Both the position numbers and the translations under genes were made by a program. The notes beneath the pieces were generated by a model. That model had not been told where the DNA came from. It saw nothing but the letters and a program-made list of their open reading frames with translations, and made no database searches. Shown piece after piece: positions 18,030 through 27,496 of a stretch of 64,000 bases of DNA. Position 1 is the first letter of the stretch. Every line of letters begins with the position of its first letter. This DNA comes from Pseudoalteromonas luteoviolacea NCIMB 1944 (GTDB lineage: Bacteria > Pseudomonadota > Gammaproteobacteria > Enterobacterales > Alteromonadaceae), in NCBI RefSeq assembly GCF_001625565.1, contig NZ_AUXS01000026.1, positions 1 through 64,000 of the forward strand. The letters run 5' to 3'.

Positions 18030-18884
18030 CTAAGCTTGGCTGAAAAAGTCCCATATTTTCTTTCCAACCGGTCCCAAAACCTTATCATTCTTTTTGGCGA
18101 TGTACGCTGGTACCACCATTTCCTCACAACAAGGTAGCGGTATTAACTGGCCTGTAGATATTTCATGTTCAATTTCATGAACAGGAATTCTCCCCCAACC
18201 GAGCCCACTTCGAATAAGCTCTTTTTTGGTACTGTGATCTGAAACGTACCACTGTATCCCGTTATCCAAAATACCAATATTCTTGCCTGATTTATAACTG
18301 GCTTTTAACACCACTTGCGGAAAGCGAGCTAAATCAGACACTGATATTGAATCAAGATCTGCTGGAAACTTGGTTGAGACTAAAACAGGTAGCCGAAAGG
18401 TATCAATGTGCTTATAAACAACTTGTTCATTCTGCTGCAAACTACCATAAATACCTAGGTCTACTTTATCGTCCAACAACAACCTTTCTCCAGAAGAAGT
18501 TTCCACTTCCAAATTGACCACAGTATGGGGAAATTCAGACTTCAAGACGGTTAATAGTTTTATTAGTCTGTTCATCGGGAAGATAGAACTAACGCCAATG
18601 CGCACCTCAGTTTCAATTTCGGAATTCATCTGCTTGGCAAAGTGATCAAACTGCTGCACCTGCCCCATCAAATACTGAATTTTCTGTAGTAGCAGTTTGC
18701 CGTCACGGGTTAGAGAGGGTCGGTATTCGTTTCGGTCAAAAATTTCAATACCGTAATATTCTTCAACTTTTTTCACCGAATAGGACACGGCTGAACGCGC
18801 TTTAAACAGTCGTTCACTGGCTTTTTTGAAGCTGCCTTCTTTGTGGATCACGTAAATAACGTGAATATGTTCTAATGGGATCAT
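18030..18884 (-). CDS. LysR-family transcriptional regulator
   Basis: The protein has 284 residues. The winged helix-turn-helix is at the N-terminus (HVIYVIHKEGSFKKASERLF then ARSAVSYSVKKVEEYYG), followed by the effector domain (from about residue 90, EVRIGVSSIFPMNRL). It is divergent from the SDR / MBL-like / haloalkane dehalogenase operon, the classic LysR position, and so probably controls it. The ATG at 18884 is used; the frame extends two codons to a TTG. An inverted repeat with LysR-box spacing overlaps its start. Effector unknown. Confidence 0.9.
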   Translation of the reverse strand: MIPLEHIHVIYVIHKEGSFKKASERLFKARSAVSYSVKKVEEYYGIEIFDRNEYRPSLTRDGKLLLQKIQYLMGQVQQFDHFAKQMNSEIETEVRIGVSSIFPMNRLIKLLTVLKSEFPHTVVNLEVETSSGERLLLDDKVDLGIYGSLQQNEQVVYKHIDTFRLPVLVSTKFPADLDSISVSDLARFPQVVLKASYKSGKNIGILDNGIQWYVSDHSTKKELIRSGLGWGRIPVHEIEHEISTGQLIPLPCCEEMVVPAYIAKKNDKVLGPVGKKIWDFFSQA

Positions 18885-18903
18885 GTTCAAATTATATGAA
18901 CAT
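18883..18903. promoter_or_regulatory. Palindrome at the LysR start, candidate LysR box
   Basis: ATGTTCA, seven bases, TGAACAT: perfect 7-bp arms overlapping the LysR start codon in the divergent promoter region. The inner arrangement fits the T-N11-A rule. Binding by the adjacent LysR protein is an inference. Confidence 0.6.
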
Positions 18904-19000
18904 CTTGATTAAATATCTATTCTTTTTTAGACCATTGGTTAGGCGTATAGTGAAAAACAAGGCTGGCCCCTCCATTAACTCACTAACCAAAGGTACACAC

Positions 19001-19606
19001 ATGAAAGTTTTACTAATCGGTGCATCTGGCACCATTGGCTCTGCGGTACATAACGCACTGTTACCTCAGCACGAGGTGATCACAGCCAACCACAGCTCCA
19101 ACAGTGACATTAAAGTAGATTTAAATGACCACCAATCGATTAAAAACATGTTTAGCAAAACCACAAAAGTTGATGCGATTATTTGCACCGCCGGGAACGG
19201 GCAACTTAAACCTTTGCACCAACACCGCGATGAGGATTACACCAATGTGCTGCACAATAAATTAATGGGTCAGGTTAATGTGTTCCGGTTTGGCGTTAAG
19301 TATTTAAATGAAGGCGGCTCGGTCACCCTAACAACGGGCCGCGCGCATCGCGAGCAAATCCCAGGTTCCTCGAGCATCGCAATGGCAACAGCTGCATTAG
19401 AAGGCTTTATCAGTGCAGCGAGTATTGAGTCGAAAAACATTCGTTTAAATGCAGTATCACCAGCTCCCGTTCAGGAGTCCCTAGCAAAACTTGGCTTTGA
19501 AATGCCAAATGCAGTATCGGCATCTGACACAGCTAAAGCTTATCTCGACGCGCTCAACGGCACCTTTCATGGTCAAATAATCCAAACTTCTGATTACGCC
19601 AACTAG
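19001..19606 (+). CDS. Short-chain dehydrogenase/reductase-like protein lacking the usual Tyr
   Basis: This 201-residue SDR has the nucleotide-binding GASGTIG (residues 8-14) and a CTAGNG variant of NNAG. The YxxxK active-site region reads SSSIAMATAALEGF, without the usual tyrosine and lysine. From memory one small SDR group has this kind of sequence, so it may be a natural subfamily and not decay. The ATG at 19001 has AAGG upstream. It is the first gene of the operon, 12 bp before the MBL-like gene. A redox role with NAD(P) is likely, but the mechanism is uncertain. Confidence 0.85.
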   Translation: MKVLLIGASGTIGSAVHNALLPQHEVITANHSSNSDIKVDLNDHQSIKNMFSKTTKVDAIICTAGNGQLKPLHQHRDEDYTNVLHNKLMGQVNVFRFGVKYLNEGGSVTLTTGRAHREQIPGSSSIAMATAALEGFISAASIESKNIRLNAVSPAPVQESLAKLGFEMPNAVSASDTAKAYLDALNGTFHGQIIQTSDYAN

Positions 19607-19618
19607 AGAGACACCGCA

Positions 19619-20356
19619 ATGCCACATATCTATCCTGAAGCCTCGCCCCATGGTGAGATTGAGCAAATTTTTCCTAATATCTTTATGGTAAAAGGCAGCA
19701 TACAAATGGGCCCCGGTCTACAAATCAGTCGCAACATGATCATTTTGCGTCATGAAGGTCAATTAACTTTGGTCAGTGCAATACGCCTCAATGAACAAGG
19801 ATTAAAGCAACTTTCAACGCTTGGAGAAGTAAAACATATAGTCAGATTAGGTGCATACCATTTGGGTCATATGAACGGAGTAGATGATGAATTTTACTTA
19901 GATTATTTTGATGCAAAGCTTTGGCTTTTACCAGGTATGAAAACTGTCGTACCCAATGATAAAGTCAGCTTAATGACTAAAGCGAATTTGCCCATTCCTA
20001 ATATAGAACTATTTGTCTTTGACAGCTCACCGATGCCAGAAGGCATACTATCACTTACTCAGGGTGATGGCGTGATCATCACAGCAGATAGCTTACAAAA
20101 CTGGCGCGTTGCTGACGAATATTTCAGCCCTCAAGCCAGTGCTATGTTAAGCAAAGCGGGTTTTATAAAACCTGCGAACATAGGCCCTGAATGGAGACGA
20201 GCTAATTCGCCCAGTTTTGCTGACTTTAAACAAGTTAAACGGTTGCGATTTAAACACCTACTACCTTCCCATGGCACACCATTATTAAACACAGCTAAGC
20301 AAGAAGTGAACGCCACTATTGCCCATTTATACTGTCATGAGGATAACAATGCATAG
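19619..20356 (+). CDS. Metallo-beta-lactamase-like protein with degenerate metal site
   Basis: The protein has 245 residues. Its layout resembles an MBL fold: IFMVKGSIQMGPGLQISRNMIILRHEGQLTLVSAI, then RLGAYHLGHMNGVDDEFY where the HxHxDH motif should be, then GVIITADSLQN and LLPSHGTPLL near the end. The metal-binding histidine set is mostly replaced, as in DUF4336-like proteins. Its last 8 bases overlap the haloalkane dehalogenase start, which indicates coupled translation. Function unknown; it may be a non-catalytic or differently liganded relative. Confidence 0.75.
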   Translation: MPHIYPEASPHGEIEQIFPNIFMVKGSIQMGPGLQISRNMIILRHEGQLTLVSAIRLNEQGLKQLSTLGEVKHIVRLGAYHLGHMNGVDDEFYLDYFDAKLWLLPGMKTVVPNDKVSLMTKANLPIPNIELFVFDSSPMPEGILSLTQGDGVIITADSLQNWRVADEYFSPQASAMLSKAGFIKPANIGPEWRRANSPSFADFKQVKRLRFKHLLPSHGTPLLNTAKQEVNATIAHLYCHEDNNA

Positions 20357-21239
20357 TCGCAATATTGGTACTGAATTTCCATTTGAGTCAAAGTTCATCA
20401 ATGTGAATGGGCATAAAATCCACTATGTGGAGCAAGGTAAAGGCGACCCAATACTATTTATTCATGGAAATCCAACTTCATCTTATATTTGGCGTAATAT
20501 CATGCCTTATATGAGCAGCCATGGCCGCGCCATTGCCGTTGATTTAATCGGTATGGGTAGATCAGAACAGCCAAATATTGACTACGGTTTTCGCGACAGC
20601 TATGACTACTTACAAAAATTCATAACCGCATTGAACTTAACCAATATCACATTGGTTGTGCAAGATTGGGGCTCGGGGTTGGGTTTTCACTACGCCAACT
20701 TACACCGAGATAATATCAAGGCCATCGCTTTTATGGAGGCCATGTACAAACCAATGGACTATCAAAGGTTAAATCTGGGAGAAAAACTGGCGCTGAAGGT
20801 GATGCAATCTAAGCTTGGCAGTTATTTTATGTTTGGCGTGGCAAATAGTTTCATCACTCAAATGCTACCGAATTGGACCGAGCGCAAGTTAACGGACGAG
20901 GAAATGAGGGAGTATAAAGCACCCTATCCAACCATTCAAAGTCGTAAAGCCATCCAGCGTTTCCCCGCAGATGTGCCCGTAAATGGGATACCTGAGCACA
21001 CAGCTAGGGCAGTTCAAAACTATCATGACTGGCTGACCAAAACAGATCTGCCAAAAATCTGTTTTTATGCAGAGCCTGGCATGTTGATCCGCAGTGAGGA
21101 TGCTAAATGGATTTCAGAGCACTTTCCCAATACCACAATGGTCAAACTGGGAAAAGGGACCCACTTTATTCAAGAAGATTATCCCCACGACATAGGTCAA
21201 CGTTTGGCGAATTGGTATCAGCAAATAAACGTGACTTAG
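20349..21239 (+). CDS. Haloalkane dehalogenase, subfamily II
   Basis: This 296-residue alpha/beta hydrolase has the complete haloalkane dehalogenase II set: halide-binding Asn41 (HGNPTSSY) and Trp107, nucleophile Asp106 (VVQDWGSGLGF), acid Glu130 (AFMEAM) and base His272 (KGTHFIQED). These are the residue numbers known for DhaA of Rhodococcus, which also supports the ATG at 20349 (GAGGA upstream). It hydrolyses carbon-halogen bonds of alkyl halides to alcohol and halide. It is the last gene of a LysR-flanked operon with SDR and MBL-like genes; a dehydrogenase next to a dehalogenase would fit oxidation of the alcohol, but that SDR lacks its usual active-site residues. Marine halogenated compounds are plausible substrates. 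Confidence 0.93.
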   Translation: MHSRNIGTEFPFESKFINVNGHKIHYVEQGKGDPILFIHGNPTSSYIWRNIMPYMSSHGRAIAVDLIGMGRSEQPNIDYGFRDSYDYLQKFITALNLTNITLVVQDWGSGLGFHYANLHRDNIKAIAFMEAMYKPMDYQRLNLGEKLALKVMQSKLGSYFMFGVANSFITQMLPNWTERKLTDEEMREYKAPYPTIQSRKAIQRFPADVPVNGIPEHTARAVQNYHDWLTKTDLPKICFYAEPGMLIRSEDAKWISEHFPNTTMVKLGKGTHFIQEDYPHDIGQRLANWYQQINVT

Positions 21240-21247
21240 GGCCATGA

Positions 21248-21318
21248 GTATAAAAAGCCTTTCACTTGTTCGCTGCAATAAATGTACCTTGGCAAACATT
21301 TGTAAAGGCTCTTTATAC
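21248..21318. terminator. Long imperfect inverted repeat between convergent genes
   Basis: GTATAAAAAGCCTTTCAC and GTAAAGGCTCTTTATAC face each other across about 36 bases between the dehalogenase gene and the MBL gene. Each side carries T- or A-rich ends, so a two-way terminator is possible. Confidence 0.4.
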
Positions 21319-21346
21319 ACTTTTAACAAAAATATCGAAGCGGCGC

Positions 21347-22903
21347 TTAACTACCGAATAGTCGTTGTTTTAAAACGTCATCGCTTGGGCAAGTTAACGT
21401 CAAAGCTTGTTTAAATTCACTTTTAGATAGCACCCGACCATGATGTGATGATACATATTGAGCCACATCTACCCTCACAGATTGAAGCTTTTTGTTTAGG
21501 GTCTCGGTGCGATAATATACATCGCGACTTGGCCAGCTATTGGGGGAGTGAAAACCCTTTGCCAAGCTGCTGCCAAACATATCTTCTGCAAAAAGAATCT
21601 CCTGCTCAGGCAGGTATACCACCAAATTGTGATCCGCATGGCTACTTGGCACATCAAACACCTGTATCTTGTCATTGGCAACCTTTAGTGCATCTCGCAC
21701 TAAGGTCAACCTGCTAGAGTCAACTGGTATACTTAGGCTCGCCTTTACTGCATCGACATGCTGGGGGAGCATCAATAATTGAGCGCCATGCTCTACCACT
21801 TCTGAAAGCCCCATTAAGTGGTCGTCATGGTGGTGAGTGACAACAAAATGTGAAACCGGCTTTTGCTCTGCGGTAAATTGATGTAGTTTTTCTAAGCGTT
21901 TTCGCCACGTAAATTTATCTCCGGGCATTTGCCACGCCCCCATTGATACGTATGACTTGCCAATATCTACAAATAGCGTGAAGCTCCAGCCCTGTCCAAC
22001 TAAAAAGACGTCGTCTGCAAGTTGATTAACACTGGGTTGCTCAAAATCTAAGAATGTCGCAGGCTGTCGGCGTTTGTAGTTGGCAGGTATTAATTCAGCT
22101 GAAAAAAGGGGCTGCTCCATTGTTAAGCTTCGCTCGGTGACATGCGCAATTGGATGCTGTTCACGACTCACCATAACCTCAGTCGCCCATGCAATACCAA
22201 TTCGATTTTTTGTATGTGCTACAAAGTCATACCGTGTTGGCTGTTCACCTGTTTTACGGACCACTCTGGATACCAACCCCGAATCAGTATTGATGAACAC
22301 AGTGTACAGTTCATTACCCTGTTGATACTTGAGAACATCATGGGCCTGACCATGTATATACGCCACCCCCTCGCTGCTGACATGTTTTTTAAGCATTGCA
22401 ATCTGTTTGACAATCAGCGTATCGACACCTTGCTCCATGTCCAGTCCAACCGAATTCCAACGTATTCGTTCGCTCGGCTGAAAGGTTTGCAAACAGTGAT
22501 CAATGTATGCGCCTTTACCTTCGATAAAACGCCTATCTAGGGTGATCAGAGTATGATAACCATAGTTACCAAGTAAGTTCTGATCGCTTCGCCTAAATAC
22601 CTTGTTCTTTTTAACAAAGTCGATGTTTAGTTGCTGATTGTACTTATGCAGCGCAATGCCATGTGCGCCCTCCCCTGCGTGACCTGATTGACCCTTGGTA
22701 TAGCGCAACTGCTGTTCTTTTATGTTTAACTGCGGCATTGTAATCAATGCCTCAGCGCCATATGCCGAAATAGCTTTCTCAATTGCCTTGCTGGCGATTT
22801 CATCAGCAATAGAATACTGACTATAAAAGGCCAATAAACCACTGGCAATATACTGAGAGACGGCTAATTTTTTGAGCGACTTATTCGAAGAAAGTAAACA
22901 CAT
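21347..22903 (-). CDS. Secreted MBL-fold metallohydrolase with long N-terminal domain
   Basis: The protein has 518 residues and a probable signal peptide (hydrophobic to about residue 34, IADEI after it). The N-terminal domain of some 280 residues is beta-rich and unassigned. The C-terminal part is an MBL enzyme: THHHDDHLMG (the HxHxDH metal site), SSHADHNLVVYLPEQEILFAEDMF with the bridging Asp, and SSHHGRVLS at the end. AAGGAG precedes the ATG. It is divergent from a winged-helix/PD40 regulator, an arrangement suggesting control of this gene. The substrate is unknown; hydrolysis of an ester, lactone or amide in the periplasm is possible. Confidence 0.85.
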   Translation of the reverse strand: MCLLSSNKSLKKLAVSQYIASGLLAFYSQYSIADEIASKAIEKAISAYGAEALITMPQLNIKEQQLRYTKGQSGHAGEGAHGIALHKYNQQLNIDFVKKNKVFRRSDQNLLGNYGYHTLITLDRRFIEGKGAYIDHCLQTFQPSERIRWNSVGLDMEQGVDTLIVKQIAMLKKHVSSEGVAYIHGQAHDVLKYQQGNELYTVFINTDSGLVSRVVRKTGEQPTRYDFVAHTKNRIGIAWATEVMVSREQHPIAHVTERSLTMEQPLFSAELIPANYKRRQPATFLDFEQPSVNQLADDVFLVGQGWSFTLFVDIGKSYVSMGAWQMPGDKFTWRKRLEKLHQFTAEQKPVSHFVVTHHHDDHLMGLSEVVEHGAQLLMLPQHVDAVKASLSIPVDSSRLTLVRDALKVANDKIQVFDVPSSHADHNLVVYLPEQEILFAEDMFGSSLAKGFHSPNSWPSRDVYYRTETLNKKLQSVRVDVAQYVSSHHGRVLSKSEFKQALTLTCPSDDVLKQRLFGS

Positions 22904-23102
22904 AGCATGACTCCTTAACTTGTGTAAAATCAGAGTCTCTACTGTGCGTTGGGCAGCAAAGAGTACAACAATGGCACGCTGATGAAATCATGATGAATAA
23001 CTGATATCTATACTTTACAATAGGTTATAAAAAACACCGTGCTCGACAGCAACAAATTATATTCATATACTCGTGCATATTCAGAGCCGCAGTCTTAGAT
23101 TT

Positions 23103-25202
23103 ATGCCATCACCACAGCGTTTTTTTATTGAAGATCACCTCATTGATTTATCACGTTCAGAAATAATTAGTGCAGACCACAGCGTTAAAGTAGAACCGAA
23201 GGTTTTACAAGTGCTTCTCTTACTTGCACAAAACGCACAACAAGTGGTGAGCCATCAAGACATCATGGAGCAAGTTTGGCAAGGCACCGAGGTAGTCCCC
23301 AATGCGCTTCAGCGCTGTATCGCACGCCTACGTAAAGTACTTGGTGACGACGCCAAGTCACCAAGGATCATTGCGACACACCCCAAAATCGGTTACCGAT
23401 TGATGACCGAAGTGCGCTGGGATATGGACACCCCTCCATTAGCCACACAGAGCAAACCGTTTTCAGTGTTACACAATAAACAGGTCACCTGGGGCATATT
23501 GGGCTGCATCATATTACTAACAGGGCTGTTTATCCTGACAAACTCTCCGCTGCAAGCGCTCAATATCAAAGCCTTAAAGCAATTAACCTTTACTGACGCG
23601 TTTGAAAGTGAAGCAACATACAGCCCGGATGGTCAATACATCGTGTTTAATCGCCATGTTCAATCCTGCCAAAGCCATATTTGGGCGAGAAATATTCAAA
23701 CTGGTGTTGAAACACGTTTAAGCGCCGACACAGGGTTTTATCGCGACACACGATTTACCCCGGATGGCCGCAGTGTGATCTATACAAAACAGCGAGACTG
23801 CACGCAACAAGATACAAAGAGCCCAGAGCCTCACCAAGCCAATTGCTGGCAAATCAACATGTTAGATTTTGCTGAATCATTAGTAGCACCACAGGTCTCA
23901 TCGGTACGCTATCAATGCCAAGAACGACCCATTGAACGGCCCATCGCATTGGCGAATCACAACTACACCTTTTTAAGTACAGTGCAAGACCGACCTGCCT
24001 TAGTTAACTACAATGCCATAGAGCAAAAAACCACGGCAGTCTTCACGTCATCAACGGACACAATTTACACCTATGATTACGCGCCACAGCGCAATCACTT
24101 TGCTGCACTCTACTATACTCAGCAAAGCGAACACGTTTTGGCCATTCTTGATTCAACAGGCAAAATTACACAGCAAAATCCAGTTGAATTAGATGGCACC
24201 GTCACTGGCGAAGATCCACTCTTTATACGATTCTCATCAACGGGAGAGTCGCTTCTGGCAATAAAACAAGGCAAACTCTATCGATTAGGCTTAGAGGGTA
24301 AGCTTACTCCATACAGCACCACAGTTCAGGGGGTTGTCAGTGCTCAACATCATCCTAAAAACAGCCATATTCTAACGATTGCAGGCAACAAGGATACTGA
24401 TATTTCGCATATTCCTCTTCATGAGCAGCGCTCAGTTCCTGCACAGAGTGGAATAAACCAACATGTTCAACCTTACCCAAGCTTTGCGCGCTCTAAGAGT
24501 CGGGAGAAGCTTGCAAAGTATCAACCTCAGGGCGAACTTATCGCCTTTATTTCGGCACGCAGTGGCCGTGATCAGATCTGGTTATGGGATGGCAAGCTAG
24601 CGACGCAACTAAGCCGATTTACCGGTCATATTGATATTGAGCAATTAACCTGGTCCCCTAACGGAAAAAGAATCGCAGTGGTAAATGATGGAACACTTAG
24701 CATCATTGATTTAAAGGGCAAGGCCCTAGAAGTTGAGACAAAAATACCACTGACACAGGTACTGAGCTGGCATCATGTCTCGCGTCTTTTAGTGACGTCC
24801 GCACAACCATCGAGAGGCACAATGTGGGAACTCGATATTGACACCACTGATCTCACACAATACCCGATTTCAGACGTTAAAGCCGCTTGGGTCAATGAGC
24901 AAAACCTCTATATTAGTAACTTCGCAGGTCGTGTTGTAAAGCGCTCACTGAACTCAGATCCACAAAAGCCGACACCGATACCGACACTCAATGGCAACAG
25001 CTTAGTATTACACCAAGACCTATTTTATAGTTATGACAGCCGCTCTGAATACCTGTCTAGGTATGACTTAAACGGCGAGCTGCTCAATCGACTAAAACCG
25101 CTCAAGCCATTTGCTTGGAAAATATCGGATGTCAAAGGCCAGCAAGTACTACTTGAACAGTTGATTGAACTGAATCAGGATATTTATGAGCTTAGCCTGT
25201 AA
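23103..25202 (+). CDS. Winged-helix, transmembrane, PD40 beta-propeller regulator (CadC/ToxR type)
   Basis: This 699-residue protein has an OmpR-type winged helix at residues 5-105 (VEPKVLQVLLLLAQNAQQVV, then ALQRCIARLRKVLGDD and HPKIGYRLM), one membrane segment (about 132-150, WGILGCIILLTGLFIL) and a periplasmic beta-propeller with PD40-like repeats (YSPDGQYIVFNRH, FTPDGRSVIYTK, WSPNGKRIAVV). It should bind DNA from the membrane and sense a periplasmic signal through the propeller. The ATG at 23103 is used; a GTG at 23073 would add ten residues, and neither has a clear ribosome site. It is divergent from the MBL-fold hydrolase. Confidence 0.88.
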   Translation: MPSPQRFFIEDHLIDLSRSEIISADHSVKVEPKVLQVLLLLAQNAQQVVSHQDIMEQVWQGTEVVPNALQRCIARLRKVLGDDAKSPRIIATHPKIGYRLMTEVRWDMDTPPLATQSKPFSVLHNKQVTWGILGCIILLTGLFILTNSPLQALNIKALKQLTFTDAFESEATYSPDGQYIVFNRHVQSCQSHIWARNIQTGVETRLSADTGFYRDTRFTPDGRSVIYTKQRDCTQQDTKSPEPHQANCWQINMLDFAESLVAPQVSSVRYQCQERPIERPIALANHNYTFLSTVQDRPALVNYNAIEQKTTAVFTSSTDTIYTYDYAPQRNHFAALYYTQQSEHVLAILDSTGKITQQNPVELDGTVTGEDPLFIRFSSTGESLLAIKQGKLYRLGLEGKLTPYSTTVQGVVSAQHHPKNSHILTIAGNKDTDISHIPLHEQRSVPAQSGINQHVQPYPSFARSKSREKLAKYQPQGELIAFISARSGRDQIWLWDGKLATQLSRFTGHIDIEQLTWSPNGKRIAVVNDGTLSIIDLKGKALEVETKIPLTQVLSWHHVSRLLVTSAQPSRGTMWELDIDTTDLTQYPISDVKAAWVNEQNLYISNFAGRVVKRSLNSDPQKPTPIPTLNGNSLVLHQDLFYSYDSRSEYLSRYDLNGELLNRLKPLKPFAWKISDVKGQQVLLEQLIELNQDIYELSL

Positions 25203-25320
25203 ATTGTGCCTTCACGGGCGCTGCTCTTTAACTCAGTTGCCAACAAGGCAAACTCTTCACTCTATTGGTATATTCATTGATATAAAACCCCTGCCAAGGG
25301 TATTCAACAGTGCTGACAGT

Positions 25321-25344
25321 AGGCTGAGCTTGTGCAGCCTTTTT
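25321..25344 (+). terminator. Terminator-like hairpin after the PD40 regulator
   Basis: AGGCTG / CAGCCT with an 8-base loop is followed by TTTT, about 120 bp past the stop codon. Confidence 0.5.
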
Positions 25345-25414
25345 AGTGCTCAACAGTGCAGCGCATAGTGCTTTCTTTTTGCCAAAGCGCTAGATATTAC
25401 ATCACCACTTTCCT

Positions 25415-25870
25415 TTAACCACTTGCGCTTTCAACATACTCTTTTATATCTGTGAGGTCTTTTTGAATTTCTTTTATCATTGAGTTTAGAACGAAGCGGG
25501 TCATAATTTTGGAAAGTAATTTTGCAAGAAATGTTTGTGGCTCAGCTCTAAATGACATAGTTAGTGTTGTTGTCCCGTCTGATTCTGCAAGGCTTAATTG
25601 AGATAAATACACTGCCCCGTGGCTTTCGGCCCTTACGCGATAATGTTCATTTTCGATGGAATCTGTTATCCACATAACCTCGGACGCTTCTTTACCACAA
25701 AAATTGCGGACTTCTTTCCATTTCAACCCATTGATCCCATTATCAGGACTATCAATAATTTCTATGCTTATTATATTTGATAGCCAGGTCGACGCATTTT
25801 CTATATCTGTGATCACCGACCAAACTCTCATTTTAGAACTCTTGATGTCTATACTTTCAGATATTTGCAT
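25415..25870 (-). CDS. SRPBCC (START-like) family protein
   Basis: The protein has 151 residues and no signal peptide. MQISESIDIKSSKMRVWSVITDIENASTWLSNI is the usual START-like opening, followed by GLKWKEVR, the middle strands, and a long C-terminal helix ending in IKEIQKDLTDIKEYVE. These proteins form a cavity that binds hydrophobic ligands and are often called polyketide cyclase-like. The ligand is unknown. GAGG precedes the ATG. It has no close operon partner. Confidence 0.85.
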   Translation of the reverse strand: MQISESIDIKSSKMRVWSVITDIENASTWLSNIISIEIIDSPDNGINGLKWKEVRNFCGKEASEVMWITDSIENEHYRVRAESHGAVYLSQLSLAESDGTTTLTMSFRAEPQTFLAKLLSKIMTRFVLNSMIKEIQKDLTDIKEYVESASG

Positions 25871-26201
25871 TGCTCATCAGCCTCTGCTGTCGTTCCACCA
25901 TTAAATACTTTTAGGTATTTACATGTGTCGTTTGCACACACCACTTTATTTAGTATATGAACAAAATGCGATGACACAATTTTGAGTAGAAGTTTAGTCA
26001 TGTAAACTTACGACATTAAATCCTTCTGGCGATTATCGTCCTGTACGGTAGTCAACATGAGTTGCATTTGGGAAAGGCTTTAAGTTTATTTACCCACTCA
26101 AATTGCAATAACTTAATTGAATGATTCAAAAAAGTTGCAATTTGAGCGTAAGATCGTTCAACCCCGCAAATAATTAAATGCGCTTGGGGTGAACTATGTA
26201 A
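25871..26201. other. Intergenic region with one inverted repeat
   Basis: No gene is visible. The only structure found is the inverted repeat at 26097-26146. The promoter of the SRPBCC gene must lie near its left end. Confidence 0.5.
26097..26146. repeat. 12-bp inverted repeat with 26-base spacer
   Basis: CTCAAATTGCAA (26097-26108) and TTGCAATTTGAG (26135-26146) match perfectly. It lies downstream of the 26202-26525 lipoprotein gene and may be a hairpin in its 3' end. Confidence 0.6.
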
Positions 26202-26525
26202 CTATTTAAGGAGCTCTGGTTGACTAACAATTTGGATAAAAATGGCCTGAGGTTTTTCATCAAAAGCCAAAGTAACAGCTTCAGCAGCGGCCAGCTCCAA
26301 GTCTTCCACAGTTGTCTGACGTACTTCATTTGAAAACACCACTAAAGTGACTTGTTGAAGCTCCCCATTGACAATGCTATAGCCAAAGTTAGACTCCCAG
26401 CCATATTTTGATTTTATATGTTGCTCTGCCAATTTCTGCTTTTCCAACATACCAGATATCCCCTCACCTATATCGCACCCTGGCAATAAAATAAGCATAA
26501 AAAAGATAGCAATGACACTGCGCAT
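26202..26525 (-). CDS. Small hypothetical lipoprotein
   Basis: The protein has 107 residues with a good lipobox (LLPGC, Cys17) and Asp at +2. The mature domain is a small alpha/beta protein (FGYSIVNGELQQVTLVVFSNEVRQTTVEDLELAAAEAV and QAIFIQIVS) of unknown function. ATG 26525 is preceded by AAAGGAACC; the open frame to 26579 would hide the signal peptide. Confidence 0.75.
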   Translation of the reverse strand: MRSVIAIFFMLILLPGCDIGEGISGMLEKQKLAEQHIKSKYGWESNFGYSIVNGELQQVTLVVFSNEVRQTTVEDLELAAAEAVTLAFDEKPQAIFIQIVSQPELLK

Positions 26526-26801
26526 AATTGGTTCCTTTAAGTTTTTAGTAAGTATTTTTCTGTCCAGCAACACACCCAATCTACCGTATTATGTTTGGCA
26601 ATGTCGCTATCTATTTGTATGTTCTCTTTTTGCAATTGTACCTCATTTAAGTCAACACAATGTTACCCTAATGAGATCACAGGCCTTTTTTCGTAGTTTA
26701 GAAATTCGCTGTGACTATATCCAATTGCCAATATATCGCATAAACCACTTACGGTATAACAACAGCAGATTTAAATTTACTCACAAAAATTACGCTAACT
26801 A

Positions 26802-27251
26802 CTATTCAATAAGTTTAAAGTTTTCAATCTTGTAAAAGCACTCATCATCAATAACGTGCTTATTCCAATCCACTTCAATAAGCTCAGGGAAGCCATACTC
26901 AGAATGGTACTTTATTTCGATACTCGACGCCTCATAGAGCCCTTTCGATGCAGCTTTAAATAGCTTGTCTATCACCAGTCTATCCTCCTCTGGCGCGACA
27001 TTTTCAAAAAAAGTGTTGCCATCAATCACTAGCACTTTGGAAATAATCGTGTACATACACCCTGCATAGGCTGTATAACTATAACTCACCGGCTGCTTGT
27101 GCAACCAAATGCTCTGTTGCTTTTTAACCCTGTCATGTGTTTTCCCTGATATCGCATGGTAGGCAATAACCCAAAAACTGAACACAATTGCAGTAACTGC
27201 ACCGAGCACAATACAAATTAAATAAGGGTTTCGAGAAAGAGATAATTGCAT
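26802..27251 (-). CDS. DUF6174-like membrane-anchored protein
   Basis: This 149-residue protein has an N-terminal membrane segment (about 9-33) and a periplasmic domain. The pattern W-KQPVSYSYTAYAGCMY, then VLVIDGNTFFENV and IEIKYHSEYGFPELIEVDW is what I recall for DUF6174. GAGGTGA precedes the ATG. The biochemical role of the family is unknown. It stands alone between two gaps. Confidence 0.7.
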   Translation of the reverse strand: MQLSLSRNPYLICIVLGAVTAIVFSFWVIAYHAISGKTHDRVKKQQSIWLHKQPVSYSYTAYAGCMYTIISKVLVIDGNTFFENVAPEEDRLVIDKLFKAASKGLYEASSIEIKYHSEYGFPELIEVDWNKHVIDDECFYKIENFKLIE

Positions 27252-27426
27252 AGTTCACCTCATTATTATCATTTTTCCTAGTGCCTTTAACCCCTGTTAA
27301 ACTTCACTCAGTTTTCCCTACAGTCGAAATAGAAACAATTTCTATAAATCATACACTTGAATGGATAAAAACCAGCTTGGCGCACAACAAAGTTAACTAT
27401 TAAGCTAATAATGCAGCGCTATATAT

Positions 27427-27465
27427 AAAAAAACCTGAGTACAGTGAAGCACTCAGGTCTTTTTA
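27427..27465 (-). terminator. Rho-independent terminator of the S9 peptidase gene
   Basis: ACCTGAGT / ACTCAGGT with a 10-base loop; on the minus strand six Ts follow, and on the plus strand CTTTTT follows, so it can work in both directions. Confidence 0.85.
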
Positions 27466-27496
27466 GCATCTTTTTAAAATCACCTTAAACGAATGT

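Noticed and set aside
26512..26835. Plus-strand open frame of 107 codons
   Set aside because: It runs over the start of the minus-strand lipoprotein gene and into the DUF6174-like gene, without ribosome site or domain.
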